Source: Spongilla lacustris (lineage: Eukaryota > Porifera > Demospongiae > Spongillida > Spongillidae). Taken from it: DNA of 64,000 bases. A program made the translations under genes and the position numbers. The DNA is taken from positions 1,897,179 through 1,961,178 of the forward strand of contig OX442436.1 of the NCBI GenBank assembly GCA_949361645.1, given 5' to 3'. Shown here piece by piece: positions 1 to 11,298 of this stretch. The stretch's first letter is position 1. The number at the start of each line of letters is the position of its first letter. The notes under the pieces are model-generated. The model ran no database searches. It saw only the letters and a list, made by a program, of their open reading frames with translations, and was not told where the DNA came from.

Positions 1-308
1 GCTGAACAATGCCTTTAAGAACTTCACGTCTTAGATAAGACATCTAATAGCTCGTACCCAGACCAGCATTGCCGTCCCTTTTTTTAAACATCACGCGCAC
101 ATGTTACCGGTACCCAGACCCAACCCAGCTTTTAATAGCTCCTGAAATGATGTAGGTGTGACTAGGTGCTTTGTGTGTTGTCCCCTTGTTTGCCCACCCT
201 TATCACATGCTATGGGCATTGGCAAAAGTTTTATACATGTTATGACGAGAAGGTAATTTACATAAGCAATCATAAAATACTATACATACAAAACAAAACA
301 ACAGACTA
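1..308. other. No gene seen; downstream flank of gene A
   Basis: No convincing coding sequence. The motif GTACCCAGACC occurs here near 56 and 111 and again, in either orientation, near 48950 and 52205, so a dispersed repeat may be present. Confidence 0.4.
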
Positions 309-2841
309 TTAATGAAAAGGGTACAGTTTGGTTAAAAAATAGGCTAATTTTTGTAGGTTCTGTTCCTGAGGTGGAGATACATTAAAAAATACTTTCTCTA
401 ATAACCTAAACAAGTTTCTACAACTTCTAGTATATTCTAAATTAAAAACAAAAAACAATGCAAAAAAAGTAGGAACTGCTTGTACAGGTGTGACTTGAGC
501 CACAATTGAACGTTCTATGCAAATGTACGCAACCTCATGGTTGTAGAGGATCACGGGTTGCGGACATTCAATGGTTGAAATTCTTTCGTCCAGCACATCT
601 GTTTCCTAGGAAATAACAGTACAAAATCAATGTCCCATCAATGTGTGTGTATGTGTGTGTATGTGTGTGTATGTGTGTGCGCATGTGTGTGTGTTACGTG
701 TGTGTATGTGTGTGTGTTATGTGTGTATGTGTGTGTTATGTGTTTATGTGTATGTGTGTGTGTGCATGCATGTGTATGTGTGTGTGTGTGTGTGTGTGTT
801 ATGTGTGTGTAAGTAAAAGACTTCATACACACCTGCAAAGGTATTGCCACAAGTTCAATAGTTGCCTTTGTGGTTGCATCCGGCATGAGGAGGTATGCAA
901 CAATTAATGCAATTATGCTCTTGAGTTCTGTATGTTTAGAGTGAATAAAAATTAGTCTTCTTTCTGTGGTTATGTTTTTACCTTCTGGATAATGCGCATC
1001 CACTATTCTCTTCACTTCTGCGTTTCCTTCCGTTCTTCCAATCTCCAAAATTTTATCACAGACTGCGGTCCAATTGGATGTCCAATTATCTGACGATCTG
1101 ATCAGATTAACTTCGTTTATAATCTTTATAATGGGATACAAATACATATTTATAAATGCAACATCAGCACTGCATTATTATAACCTACCCAAAAGTACTC
1201 CTTTAGTAAGGGATACATTTTTAAAATGTCCGGTATGCTCTTCACACATTGTAAGACGTAAGTACGTCTTACCGGGTAAGTTTGTGCCATCATGGGTATT
1301 ATTTTATCTATACGCGGTGGTTGTTCCTTACAATATTCTAAATTTATAGTTTTTGCCTGCTGGGCATGTTCTTTGGCTATTTTTTCGTCTATTTTCAGAG
1401 GTTGAAAGGGAGAGCTCGAAGGGTAGAGGGGCTTGGGATTAGCTTTCTTTTTGGGGTTTTGTGTCGGCTTTTTGTTTGCTCTTCTGAAAGCTTTAAGACG
1501 ATTAAATAAAGCCGTAGACAGAAAGTCCTGAAAAGATAAAAAAAAAAAGAATGCTGTAAAAAAGATGCTTTATATATGCGTGCTACTTACCTCTCCATTT
1601 TGTGCACGAACAAAAGGCCATTTCGCGTACACCTTATTTGCGACAAGTTTAAACTCTTCGTCGGTAGGGTAGTTTTTGATGGAAAACATGCTTCGTGCAA
1701 TGCATGTGACGAATTTCTTTCTTTGTTTTGCCGTCAAGTCGCCAGCAGCAAGTCCCTCGTTAACAAAGGGACCAAAATTTTCAGGAAAGTGAAAATTTGG
1801 CCCCAATGGCTTCTTCCTGTCGTCTGGTGCCAGCCTAGGCCTTTTAGATCTAGGCTGGGATGTTCAAGTACACGAGATATCAACTTAAAGTGTTACCACA
1901 TCTTATTATGCTCTCCTGTCTATTGCATAACATGGTGCAACAGCATACCTCTGCGTCCACTTCCTTGCTCGGCACATCTTCCACCACAAATGTGTCGCGT
2001 GGGGGATCCTTATGAATGAGCCAAGGAAGGAAATAATGAACATGTAATCATTTACCCTTTTATGTTTACCTGAAAATCAGACTCGTCGTCCATGTCATGG
2101 TCTGAATCCTGTTTGAGAAATTAATGAACAATCAAACCAAAAAATATGGTAGCTACAATAGTCCTATCATTTATGTATATACCACAAAAATACGTACATG
2201 TAAAAAACAATAAAAAAATAATAATCCAAGCACTTACACCCACTGGATTGCCTGGTAAAGGAGATGGAACTTCTTCACCGCGATCTGTGAAGCTGGCTAT
2301 AGCGGCCGCGGTGGTACAGATTTCCTGTATACAAGTGATATATATATCCGATTTTGATACGTATTACAATCACTTACAGGCACGGGATTGTTCTCTTGGT
2401 GACCAGAACCACTAGCGGTGGCACGGAATTGCTGCATGCATGCGTATTTAATGATTACTATATATATTTATACTTCCATAGTTTATACAAGTACTACAGG
2501 CACTTAAAATAGCCAGAAACGTAGGCGATTCTTATTTCTCACATGCATGAATCACAACTTTACCTGTGCGTTCTCCCTGAAAGCCCTTAGTAATTTCATG
2601 ATATCTCCCAACACTGCTAAGGGTAACAACGCCTGGACCGCATTGTAGCCACTACGTCCCTCAATCAATTCCAACACAGCTCTTCCGTCCATTTCACCAT
2701 CTAAATAAAAGCATCATTTACATATCGGTTTATACTAAGAATAAAGCATATACATATGTGCAATGAATAACCTGAAAAAGCCGCTGCATATTGTCCGTAG
2801 CCATGAACTTTCAACCATTCCGACACTTCCGCAACATTCAT
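309..2841 (-). CDS. SAM-domain protein (SAMD3-like), 10 exons, gene A
   Basis: Reading the minus strand, ten exons join in frame: 2772-2841, 2564-2700, 2378-2431, 2238-2324, 2070-2108, 1949-2008, 1591-1854, 1189-1527, 833-1123 and 309-605, giving 545 residues with GT-AG introns throughout. Exons 1-2 encode a SAM (sterile alpha motif) domain: EVSEWL near the start, then MDGRAVLELIEG and a conserved helix. Exon 5 is acidic (DHDMDDESD). Exon 7 opens with a basic PRSKRPRLAPDD stretch that looks like a nuclear localisation signal, and continues into a domain with YPTDEEFKLVANKVYAKWPF, a pattern I associate with SAMD3-like proteins of animals. The gene at 15594-18020 has the same first two exon lengths (70 and 137 bp) and the same last-exon motif, so they are paralogues. 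SAM domains mediate protein-protein contacts; the specific role is unknown. The last intron carries a TG microsatellite. Confidence 0.75.
640..812. repeat. Imperfect (TG)n microsatellite in gene A intron
   Basis: Long TG-rich tract with ATG and CG interruptions, inside the last intron of the SAM gene. The long open frames across it on both strands are a by-product of the repeat. Confidence 0.9.
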
Positions 2842-3428
2842 TTCTTCTCTTTCTTCAAAACGCGCATAGAAATGAGAAATCAGCTCTGCTCGAAATTTTA
2901 TAGCAAGCTATTTTTGATTCCAGCACCTAAATTATCCTCATTATTAAAGTTACAAAATTCATTTATACATTAATTGCTACTTCATCTGCATGGAGAGCCA
3001 GAAGTCCTGCATGCTAAATATAAAAGTTTAGCTTAGACCAGATGTATTACAATTTCTACACCTCCATATAATTATATAAATACACGAATAGTCAATAATA
3101 AGTTAATGTCCTTTTTAGCAGCTTGAAAATGTGGTCGCCATGGGGAACTTTGTTTAGTGCGATGAGCTGAATGACCATCTGGAACAAAAGAAAAGAAATA
3201 TATTATTCCACATACTGTTAATATGTTCAGTTCCACATTCTAATTCTATTTTTACAACATGATCCCCTCCATGGCAACATTTGATGATGTATGTAAAATT
3301 CAAAACTCATTATTGTCTCGACTCTTGATGATGGACCTATGTGCTATGCACGAACAATAGAAGGATGCATGCTGGTCGGAGACAAAAAGGCCACGATAAT
3401 AGCGCTGTGATCAAGCCCATACATGCAC

Positions 3429-3432
<4 letters not shown>
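2842..3432. other. Intergenic, nothing recognised
   Basis: Upstream flank of gene A. AT-rich; no exon-like frame or clear promoter element seen. Confidence 0.4.
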
Positions 3433-3461
<29 letters not shown>

Positions 3462-3694
3462 GAGGTCCACCCTTGTTTACACACTCATGGTCACCCTTCG
3501 CTGCACTCTAGATACCTGTGCATAAGATATCATTTAAAGAAAGTCCAGTACAGTGACCAATCCAACGCCATCAACATGTTCCTATCAACACCTATCAACA
3601 GCATTGCATCAGCATATCATCATATCAACACCCTTCACAATCTTTGGGTGTTGTCATAAAGTCCTGTGTGTGTGTGTGTGTGTGTGTGTGTTAG
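3433..3694. repeat. (CA)n and (TG)n microsatellites
   Basis: A CA tract at 3433-3460 and a TG tract at 3667-3693 lie about 200 bp apart in opposite sense, so they could pair. No gene between them. Confidence 0.8.
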
Positions 3695-3842
3695 GGGGGG
3701 TTGGAGCACAGTAATGCTAAATGGGTGGTAGGCAATAAGTAGGCTAATCTTATAATAGATCATAGATAGAAACTTTAATCTCCTACACTCCTCCCCCTCC
3801 TCCTCCAGTCCAAAAACTTGCTACATGTATCAGACATAACCC

Positions 3843-4012
3843 TCAGGTCATAGGAGGAGAGGGGAGGGGGAGGGGAGAGGGGGAGGGGAGAGGGGGAGGG
3901 GGAGGGGAGAGGGGGAGGGGAGAGGGGGAGGGGAGAGGGGGAGGGGGAGGGGAGAGGGGGAGGGGAGAGGGGGAGGGGAGAGGGGGAGGGGAGAGGGGGA
4001 GGGGGAGGGGGA
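3843..4012. repeat. G-rich minisatellite
   Basis: Tandem GAGGGGAGGGGGA-type units with many runs of four or five G on the plus strand. The Pro/Ser-rich frames on the minus strand are repeat artefacts. Confidence 0.9.
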
Positions 4013-4189
4013 TTTGTAAAGTACTGATATACCCACAAGGGGTGTGGCTATATGCTGATGTGAAGGGGTGTGGCATCCCTAGATACCTTCACTGGGGGTA
4101 GAGTGCCTGCGTGCCTCTGGTAGGAGGTGCTTGGCATTAATGAAGCGAGGCACCCTCACCATTCTCTTCCTCATCCTCCCTGGCCCCTC

Positions 4190-4835
4190 ACACATAGCAC
4201 ACAGGCACATAGCACACAGGCACATAGCACACAGGCACATAGCACACAGGCACAGCACAAAGCACAGCACACAGGCACATAGCACACAGGCACATAGCAC
4301 ACAGCACATGGGCACACAGGCACACAGGCACATAGCACACAGGCACACAGGCACATAGTACACAGGCACATAGCACACAGGCACATAGCACACAGGCACA
4401 TAGCACACATACATGTAAACACAGGCACATAGCACACAGGCACATAGCAATGGCCCCTTGCCCCTCCCCCTAACCTCCTCAGCTTTCTGACACAGCACAC
4501 AGGCACATAGCACACATAGCACACAGGCACATAGCACACAGGCACATAGCACACAGTACATGGGCACACAGCACATAGGCACAGACACATAGCACACAGG
4601 CACATAGCACACAGGCACATAGCACACAGTACATGGGCACACAGCACATAGGCACAGACACATAGCACACAGGCACATAGGCACACAGACACATAGCACA
4701 CAGCACATAGCACACAGGCACATAGCACACATACATGTAAACACAGGCACATAGCACACAGGCACATAGCAATGGCCCCTTGCCCCTCCCCCTAACCTCC
4801 TCAGCTTTCTGATGTGACATATCTGAAGTCAAGGT
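4190..4835. repeat. ACATAGCACACAGGC minisatellite, duplicated as a block
   Basis: Roughly 15-bp units of ACATAGCACACAGGC. A block ending in a unique GC-rich stretch (about 4400-4495) recurs at about 4728-4810, so the array grew by segmental duplication as well as unit slippage. Cysteine-rich frames on the minus strand are artefacts. Confidence 0.9.
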
Positions 4836-5853
4836 CACCACTGTGTTCCTTATGATATGCAGAAGGGGTGTGCCTGGAGTGGAGGGGTGGATAGTACATT
4901 TGTACATCACATTGGAGTGTTTATTGTGTGCACACACAGGTGAGGGACATAGTGTTGTGTGCTGGGGAGTGTTATGCGAAACACAAGAAAGCAACAGTGT
5001 TGTGCGTGGAGGCACACACAAGGGAGGGAAGTGTTGACACACAAGTAAAAGGAGTGTGCAGGGGACCTACTAACACCCCTTACCATGTGAGTACACACAA
5101 TATGTGTGCACACAACACTCTACCATGTGTGCACACAACACACTTCCATGGGTGTGCACACAACACACTTCCATGGGTGTGCACACATAAAACTCTTCCA
5201 TGTCATGTCCTTCACCACTTTTATTTATTTCAAACCATTCTTCCTACATAACATTCTTCCCACCTGCCCTTGTCTCTTCATCCACACCCTTCTCAATGCA
5301 CCATGCCATAAACGCGCATCAAATTGCCATAACAAAAAGAGCTATAGCTAGAAACAAGAGATGTGCTCTAAAAAAAGTTACAACACGGTTGGGATACAAA
5401 CAGAACATACAAGCAAGCAAAATTATCCAAAATGCATATGCGCAAGCTACACACCTCTCAAACAAAGAGAGTATCACAAAAACTGGTTCCTTACCGCTCG
5501 TAGGTAGACACTAGCGATGACCCGACTACGGTTCGTGTATGGAACGGCTTCGTGTCTTCAAGTTTCTAGAATACATAGTGCTTGGTTCACATTTTGAGTC
5601 CAGAGAACTTGGTAGCGATCCTTTTGGTCTTAGAAATCGGTAAAAGGAACGAAACACTACGCGATCGCGCGAAGCAAACTTGATTGACAGACGCACAGAA
5701 TAAGTTAAAATTAAATCTGGTTATACGTTGCATCCGTTACGCAATGAATAATTTGGTCAATTATAAGTTATTAACCGCGTTATGCATTTACATCACGTGG
5801 GAAACGCGCGCACACTCGATATTGACGCGCGCGCAAGACAGAAGTTTCGTGAA
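4836..5853. other. Intergenic with short tandem repeats
   Basis: Contains a few copies of a roughly 25-bp GTGTGCACACAACAC-type repeat at about 5095-5190. The remainder shows no gene I recognise and leads into the truncated SAM gene B. Confidence 0.4.
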
Positions 5854-6214
5854 ATGGATATTGACGATGTTAAAGAATGGATGACAGATAATGGCTACGC
5901 TACATGTGCAGATGCTTTTGCTGGTAATACATAGTGCAATGTGTTTTCGTCTAGTTATGTATATCGATATAGTGCTTAGAATTTATATTTTTATTTAGCG
6001 GTTCGAATGGACGGATTGGCTGTGTTGGAATTGATTGATGGACCGTATGGATGTGATAGACTGGTGGAATTGTTGCCGTTGGCATCTGTAGAAGATCGTG
6101 AAAAACTTCTACGAGATCTCCGAGAGAACTCAGAGGTGAGGTGTGAGAATTTAATGATACAAAATTATTATATAAATATTTTCGCAGCAATTTCGGGCCG
6201 TCGCTAGCAAAGAG
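5854..6214 (+). pseudogene. Truncated SAM-domain gene (gene B)
   Basis: Three exons are clear: 5854-5923 (70 bp), 5999-6135 (137 bp) and 6188-6214. The first two match the exon lengths and sequence of genes A and C exactly in layout: the start is MDIDDVKEWMTDNGY and the second exon has MDGLAVLELIDGPYG. After the third exon (QFRAVASKE) no further in-frame exons matching the paralogues were found; a long inverted repeat begins 140 bp downstream. The piece therefore looks like a 5' fragment that kept only the SAM domain. It could still encode a short SAM-only protein, since the three exons have no stop codon. Confidence 0.6.
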
Positions 6215-6354
6215 GTAAACTGCCACTTACCATGCTTGTAATTGCGGTAAATTGTTTGTATTCGTGCATGCCAGCTGTTAAGTGCTAGTCGCGCTTGCAC
6301 GCCTCAGTTAATTGATAACTTGAATTGACAACTTAATAACAAGCTTCACGTTAG

Positions 6355-6613
6355 ACAAGTAAATCAAAAACTTCTCTATCGAGAAAGTGATTCGTGGGAT
6401 GTAGGATTGGTGGTGCAAAAAGCAAGGAAACAAGGTACAGTGTGTTAAAGTGAGGTTTGGTAGGATCCTACAACTATAACAGTCCCTGTGAGTTGTAGGA
6501 TCCTACCAAACCTCACTTTAACACACTGTACCTTGTTTCCTTGCTTTTTGCACCACCAATCCTACATCCCACCAATCACTTTCTTGATATAGAAGTTTTT
6601 TTAATTTACTTGT
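6355..6613. repeat. Long hairpin (about 120-bp inverted repeat)
   Basis: Left arm 6355-6475 and right arm 6491-6613 are reverse complements with a 15-bp loop. The inner roughly 100 bp are nearly perfect and the outer part carries a few mismatches. It contains GTAGGATCCTAC at the tip of each arm. Transcription in either direction would give a long double-stranded RNA hairpin. It could be a MITE, a fold-back insertion, or a hairpin RNA locus. Confidence 0.85.
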
Positions 6614-7355
6614 TCCCCTAATTTTTTTTTCTCTGCCAGAAGTGTTCAATATAATAGATGGCTTAGTGTATTCGTTGCGATGTATAGGACGCTTATAGAT
6701 TCCTCTTATATGTGTAGTCCGAGTATATATAGGCCTTTATTTTATTGATAGGCCTATACCTTTGTTCTTCGCATATCTTAAACTGAGAATTCTCCTTGCT
6801 AACGAGCCGTTTTCTTTGGCTTGGTCCTTTTCTGTATTAGAACCGCCTATTGTAAACGTGTCTGCATGCAGCTGCGCACGTATGCGTAGCCTGGCTCGAT
6901 CGAAAACCACGCCCACTAAAGCCAATCCGATGCCAATCTTACACCGTGACATTTTTTGATGCATGCACAATGTCACACGTATGTGTGTGGGCTTTGCCCT
7001 ACCATGCCCACTACACCCATGTACCCAGTAATGTATAACACACTCCTACTCACTATGTGGTGTTATGTGAGTGAGCAGGAGGTAGGGTCATTGTGTTGTA
7101 CATAAGTAGGCAGTGGGTATATGGAAGAGCAGAGCCATAGTCCATGCAAAATGCTCAAAACTTATGTGCACTCATCCACATGCATGCGACATTCTGGGTT
7201 AACAAAGCCAAAGATGGTATAGCCTTAGTTACAGTCTGCATAGTTATGATCAATGATGCTATCTAACATGAAGCTTGTTAGTAGACTCGTATGAATGAAG
7301 TGTAGAGGGCATGCCATTTATGTTCCTACACAAACATTAACAGGACGCATCCAGC
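6614..7355. other. Intergenic, upstream flank of the ten-exon gene
   Basis: No coding exon seen. Around 7040-7085 there is a weak inverted repeat (TCCTACTCAC / GTGAGCAGGA). Confidence 0.4.
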
Positions 7356-10300
7356 ATGAAAAAGTACACCTGTTTGCTGTGCAAGTCCTTTGCTTCAACA
7401 AAATATCTGCAGTTAATTAACCATATTCACAGCATTCATCACTGTGAAGAAAGTCGTAAAATAGTCTGTGGTTTTGATGGGTGCCTAAAAACGTTCCAGT
7501 CTGACCAAAGTGAATCACTACGCCAACACTACTACAGCAAGCATAAGAATAAACCAGCAGTCCTTATTCAAACACCCCCAGTAATCAGTGCCGAACCTTT
7601 TGCTGAAATGCATACGGAGATTCCGGTTATTGATGAAGACGGTATAGTCGAAGGAATGGATTGTACGATGGAAGTTGAAGATGCCAGTTCTGAACCAGCA
7701 CTACTGCCATCAAATGCAAGTTTCAAAAGGGAAATAGCTCTTTTTATCCTAAAGACGTTGGAAGAGAGAAAGGTCACGCAGTCTGCTATTGATGGAATAA
7801 TTTCTGATTTAAAAAACATTTTTGATAGACTGCAGAAGATCATTCAAGAAACTTTGACATCTGTAGGTGTCAATATGGTGCTAGCTGATATCATCAATCA
7901 GGAAGTATTAAAACCTTTTGATGGACTCACTAATGAATACCAAAGAACAAAGTACTTACAGAATAATTTGAGTTTTGTGGTAAGAGCTATAGGCATGTTT
8001 GTATACCAACTGATTCACTAATATTCTTTTTTACACGCAGCCACCAATTCAGAGAACATTGGGACAAACAACCGTGAATCAACATGCAAAATTTGTCCAA
8101 CAGATTGATACATGTTATGATGTATCACTGTTGAAACAACTTCAGCAATTGTTACAATGTGATGTGGTATCACAACAAGTAAGGGTTGAGTACAATAAAT
8201 AATGTAATGTGTTCCATACATATCTGTATAGGTCTTTAATAGTCATGCTCAAGACAGTCACTCCGGAAAAATGTGTGACTTTTGTGATGGAGAGCTATAT
8301 AAAAACAACCTGCTTTTCCAACAATTTCCTAATTCATTGGAGATACATCTATATTATGATGAAGTGGATGTGTGCAACCCGATTGGTTCACGAAGAACAA
8401 TTTATAAATTAGGTAAGTGACTAATTTTGCATGAATGAACACCTACGTAAATGGATCAACATTTACATTTCTATAGGAATGTTTTACTTTTGCATTGGAA
8501 ATTTGAATCCAGTATTGAGATCAAAACTGAAAAGTATATATTTATTAAACATGTGCTATTATAGTGATATTAAAAAATATGGCATTGATACAATACTTGA
8601 GCCAATTATTAAAGAAGTGAGGATATTGGAGAAGGTAAGGTTGATACTTATTGCATGCAATTTCCATTTTATACCTGCATAAATCCCTCATGCACAAATA
8701 GGGTTTTGAATTTGATTTACCGAATGGGAGGAAAAAAGTTATATATGGAACATTAACATTAATATCTGCTGACAACCTGTCGTCACAACTCATGGCTGGG
8801 TACAAAGGCCTAAATTCTGCCTTTCGTAAATGTCAACGGTGTCTAGCAACTGATCTTGAAATGCAAAATGTGGTAAGAAATTACATAACAATTGCATAAC
8901 AAAAAATCTATAACATTTGCATTCATTATTTCCCCAGTTCAATGAATGTATGTGTGCATTTAGAACTTATGAGATGCATAAAGAGCACTGTGAGCGGATC
9001 ATTGGTGCATATCGTGAGTACATGGCGATAACGTATGGAATCACAAGAAATTCCATTTTAAATGAATTGACTTACTTTAACATAGTCGATGGTATTTGTA
9101 TGGACATAATGCATGATCTATTGGAAGGAGTGCTTCAACTAGTCATAAAGCATATGTTGAAGAAGTATGTTGATGATGGATTAATTACACTGGATTTGGT
9201 CAATGCAAGACTAAAAGCATTTCGATTCAGCAAATCTGATATGGGAAATTTACCAACAGAAATTAGGTCCACAGACATTGCATCGGATGACAATAAACTG
9301 TGTGAAAATGGTATGTTGTTACAAATAATTATATACATGCACATTGTATATATAAAATTCCTTTAATTTCTAGCATCTCAGACCTGGTGTCTTGCTAGGG
9401 CACTACCATTTTTAATTGGGGACAAGATTCCTAACGACAATAATATCTGGAGCACTTTCATCTGTTTGTTACGAATAGCCGAACTATCCCTTGCACCAGT
9501 GCTAACAAAGGCAATGACCATGCACTTAGGAACAATCATAGAGCGGTTCCTTAATGACTTCAAGATGAATTTTGGAATGAGACTCACACCTAAGATGCAC
9601 TACCTAATTCATATACCATCATCAATAAACAAGTAAGTGATACATATATTGATAATATATGCAACAATACATGCTTTATGTATGTAGGTTTGGACCACTT
9701 TTACAATCATGGTGCATGCGGTTCGAGGCAAAACACCGGTTTTTTAAACATTTAGCCAAAGTTACAGGAAATTTCAAGAATATTTTAAAAACATTAGCTA
9801 CCAGACATCAACGTTACATGACCTGGCTCCTTTCAGAACCGAAGTATTATTTACAAGAAACAGTTGAATGTGGGAAGTGTAAGTTTGACATTATAATGAA
9901 TATCATGATTATAATTATTATAATTTTAATTATAATATGCATTCATAGGTTATGAGTGCGAATTAGGCTCACAGCCGGATGTATGCAACCAAATTCTTAA
10001 ATACAGCATTGATGGATTGGATGCAAAATCTACAATATACGGGTTAGTGTAATATAATATAAAATCATATACATTTTATTATTTCAGGACTAAACGTGTG
10101 ACTGTACATGGAACAGAGTATAGACTAGATGATGTTGTGGTACTGCCACCAGTTGATGGTGAAGTTAGATTTGCTGTGATAAATCAAATTTATCTCTTTG
10201 GCAAGAATTGCTTTTTTAGACTTCTGCTCCTCGAAACATCCAACTTCAACAGTCATTACAATGCATATGAAGTCAAGCATTTTCACCCTGAAGTATTTTT

Positions 10301-10418
10301 GGTTGCCCGGCAATCAGACTTGTGGGATTTCTACCCCCTTGTTGTCAACAAGACATTTGACGCACAAATGTGTAACAATTTGTTTGTAAGACTAAAGCAT
10401 GCTATACTTTCCGAATAA
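7356..10418 (+). CDS. C2H2 zinc-finger / transposase-like protein, 10 exons, intact
   Basis: Ten exons join without a stop: 7356-7979, 8041-8178, 8232-8412, 8477-8634, 8702-8872, 8938-9310, 9374-9632, 9688-9878, 9949-10042 and 10088-10418, giving 839 residues; introns are about 45-70 bp. Residues 1-65 carry two C2H2 fingers (C6/C9/H23/H28 and C38/C43/H58/H63). The middle holds FCDGELYKNN, LYYDEVDVCNPIG and a CQRC pair; exon 6 has MDIMHDLLEG (acidic residues near 483-488), and exon 8 has WCMRFEAKHRFFKH. I recognise this arrangement from a multicopy family of unnamed animal proteins that looks transposase-derived (a DDE-like layout with an HDxxEG motif), but I cannot name the superfamily. Intactness over ten exons argues for a functional or recently mobile gene. 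No terminal inverted repeats or target duplication were found around it. Confidence 0.75.
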
Positions 10419-11298
10419 GCCAGTGTTTATTGTAATAGCATGCATGCTTGTTTATATTTGAGTGCACGGAGCTAACTTGTTCATGGCCACTCTCACAATA
10501 CACACATATATACATGTACATCCATCATCACCACCACCACCACCATTGCTATGGTTGCAGATGATACCGCTCTGTGTGTGTTGTGTGTCTGTGGTGTGTG
10601 TGACTCCTCTCCTCCCTCACAGTGGTGATATGTGGCCATAATCAGACCTTGGTCTCCATAGGCTGAAACCATAGAGTGGCACACAGTAGTTAAATCATGC
10701 ATTTTTGTCCTGTTGACCCCTCTGGAGGTGCATGTACTGTTGACCCTTGTGCTTCTATAGGGACCAAACTTTGTCGACAGCACAAGATACCTGCGGTGGG
10801 GACTAGGGGAAGGTGGGGTTATAAGAATAACTAATGATTCACTAATGAGGAATGTCTGCATTTGTGTTGGTACCAGTCAGAGAAAGAACATATCACATGA
10901 CTCGGCAGATTGCTCTGCCCATCCAGACCCTTCAGTGGTGTCTTATGCGTGCTCTTCTATCAAGTGGTTCTACACGTCTATTGCACTGTCTGTCTGTAGA
11001 GAGCTCACTTCGAGACCCTCCCCTCCCCTTACTGTTAGTTGTCATTTACGATGCAGCTTCAGCTATGCTTTCTGTAGCTCTTTCATGACGACATGGTGAA
11101 GGAGGCCATAGTGGATGGTGTAAAAAATGTGGAAAGCCGTGGTGCTGAAGAAAATAGCTATGGCAAAAACTGAGAATGTCCCCCTCATTGTCAGTGATCC
11201 GCACAAATTACAAGGGCTATCAGAAGAAGGTATTTCTATAGCATACAAATATTTAACATACTCATCCATCTATTCTAGAACATTAGTATAACTACTCC
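10419..11298. other. Intergenic between convergent genes
   Basis: The zinc-finger gene ends on the left and the coiled-coil gene ends on the right. A 78-codon plus-strand frame at 10852-11088 reads like protein (HMTRQIALPIQTLQWCLM), but no flanking exons confirm it; it may be a relic. Confidence 0.35.

Noticed and set aside
4079..5042. Cys-rich ORFs on the minus strand
   Set aside because: Translations of the ACATAGCACACAGGC minisatellite in several frames at once.
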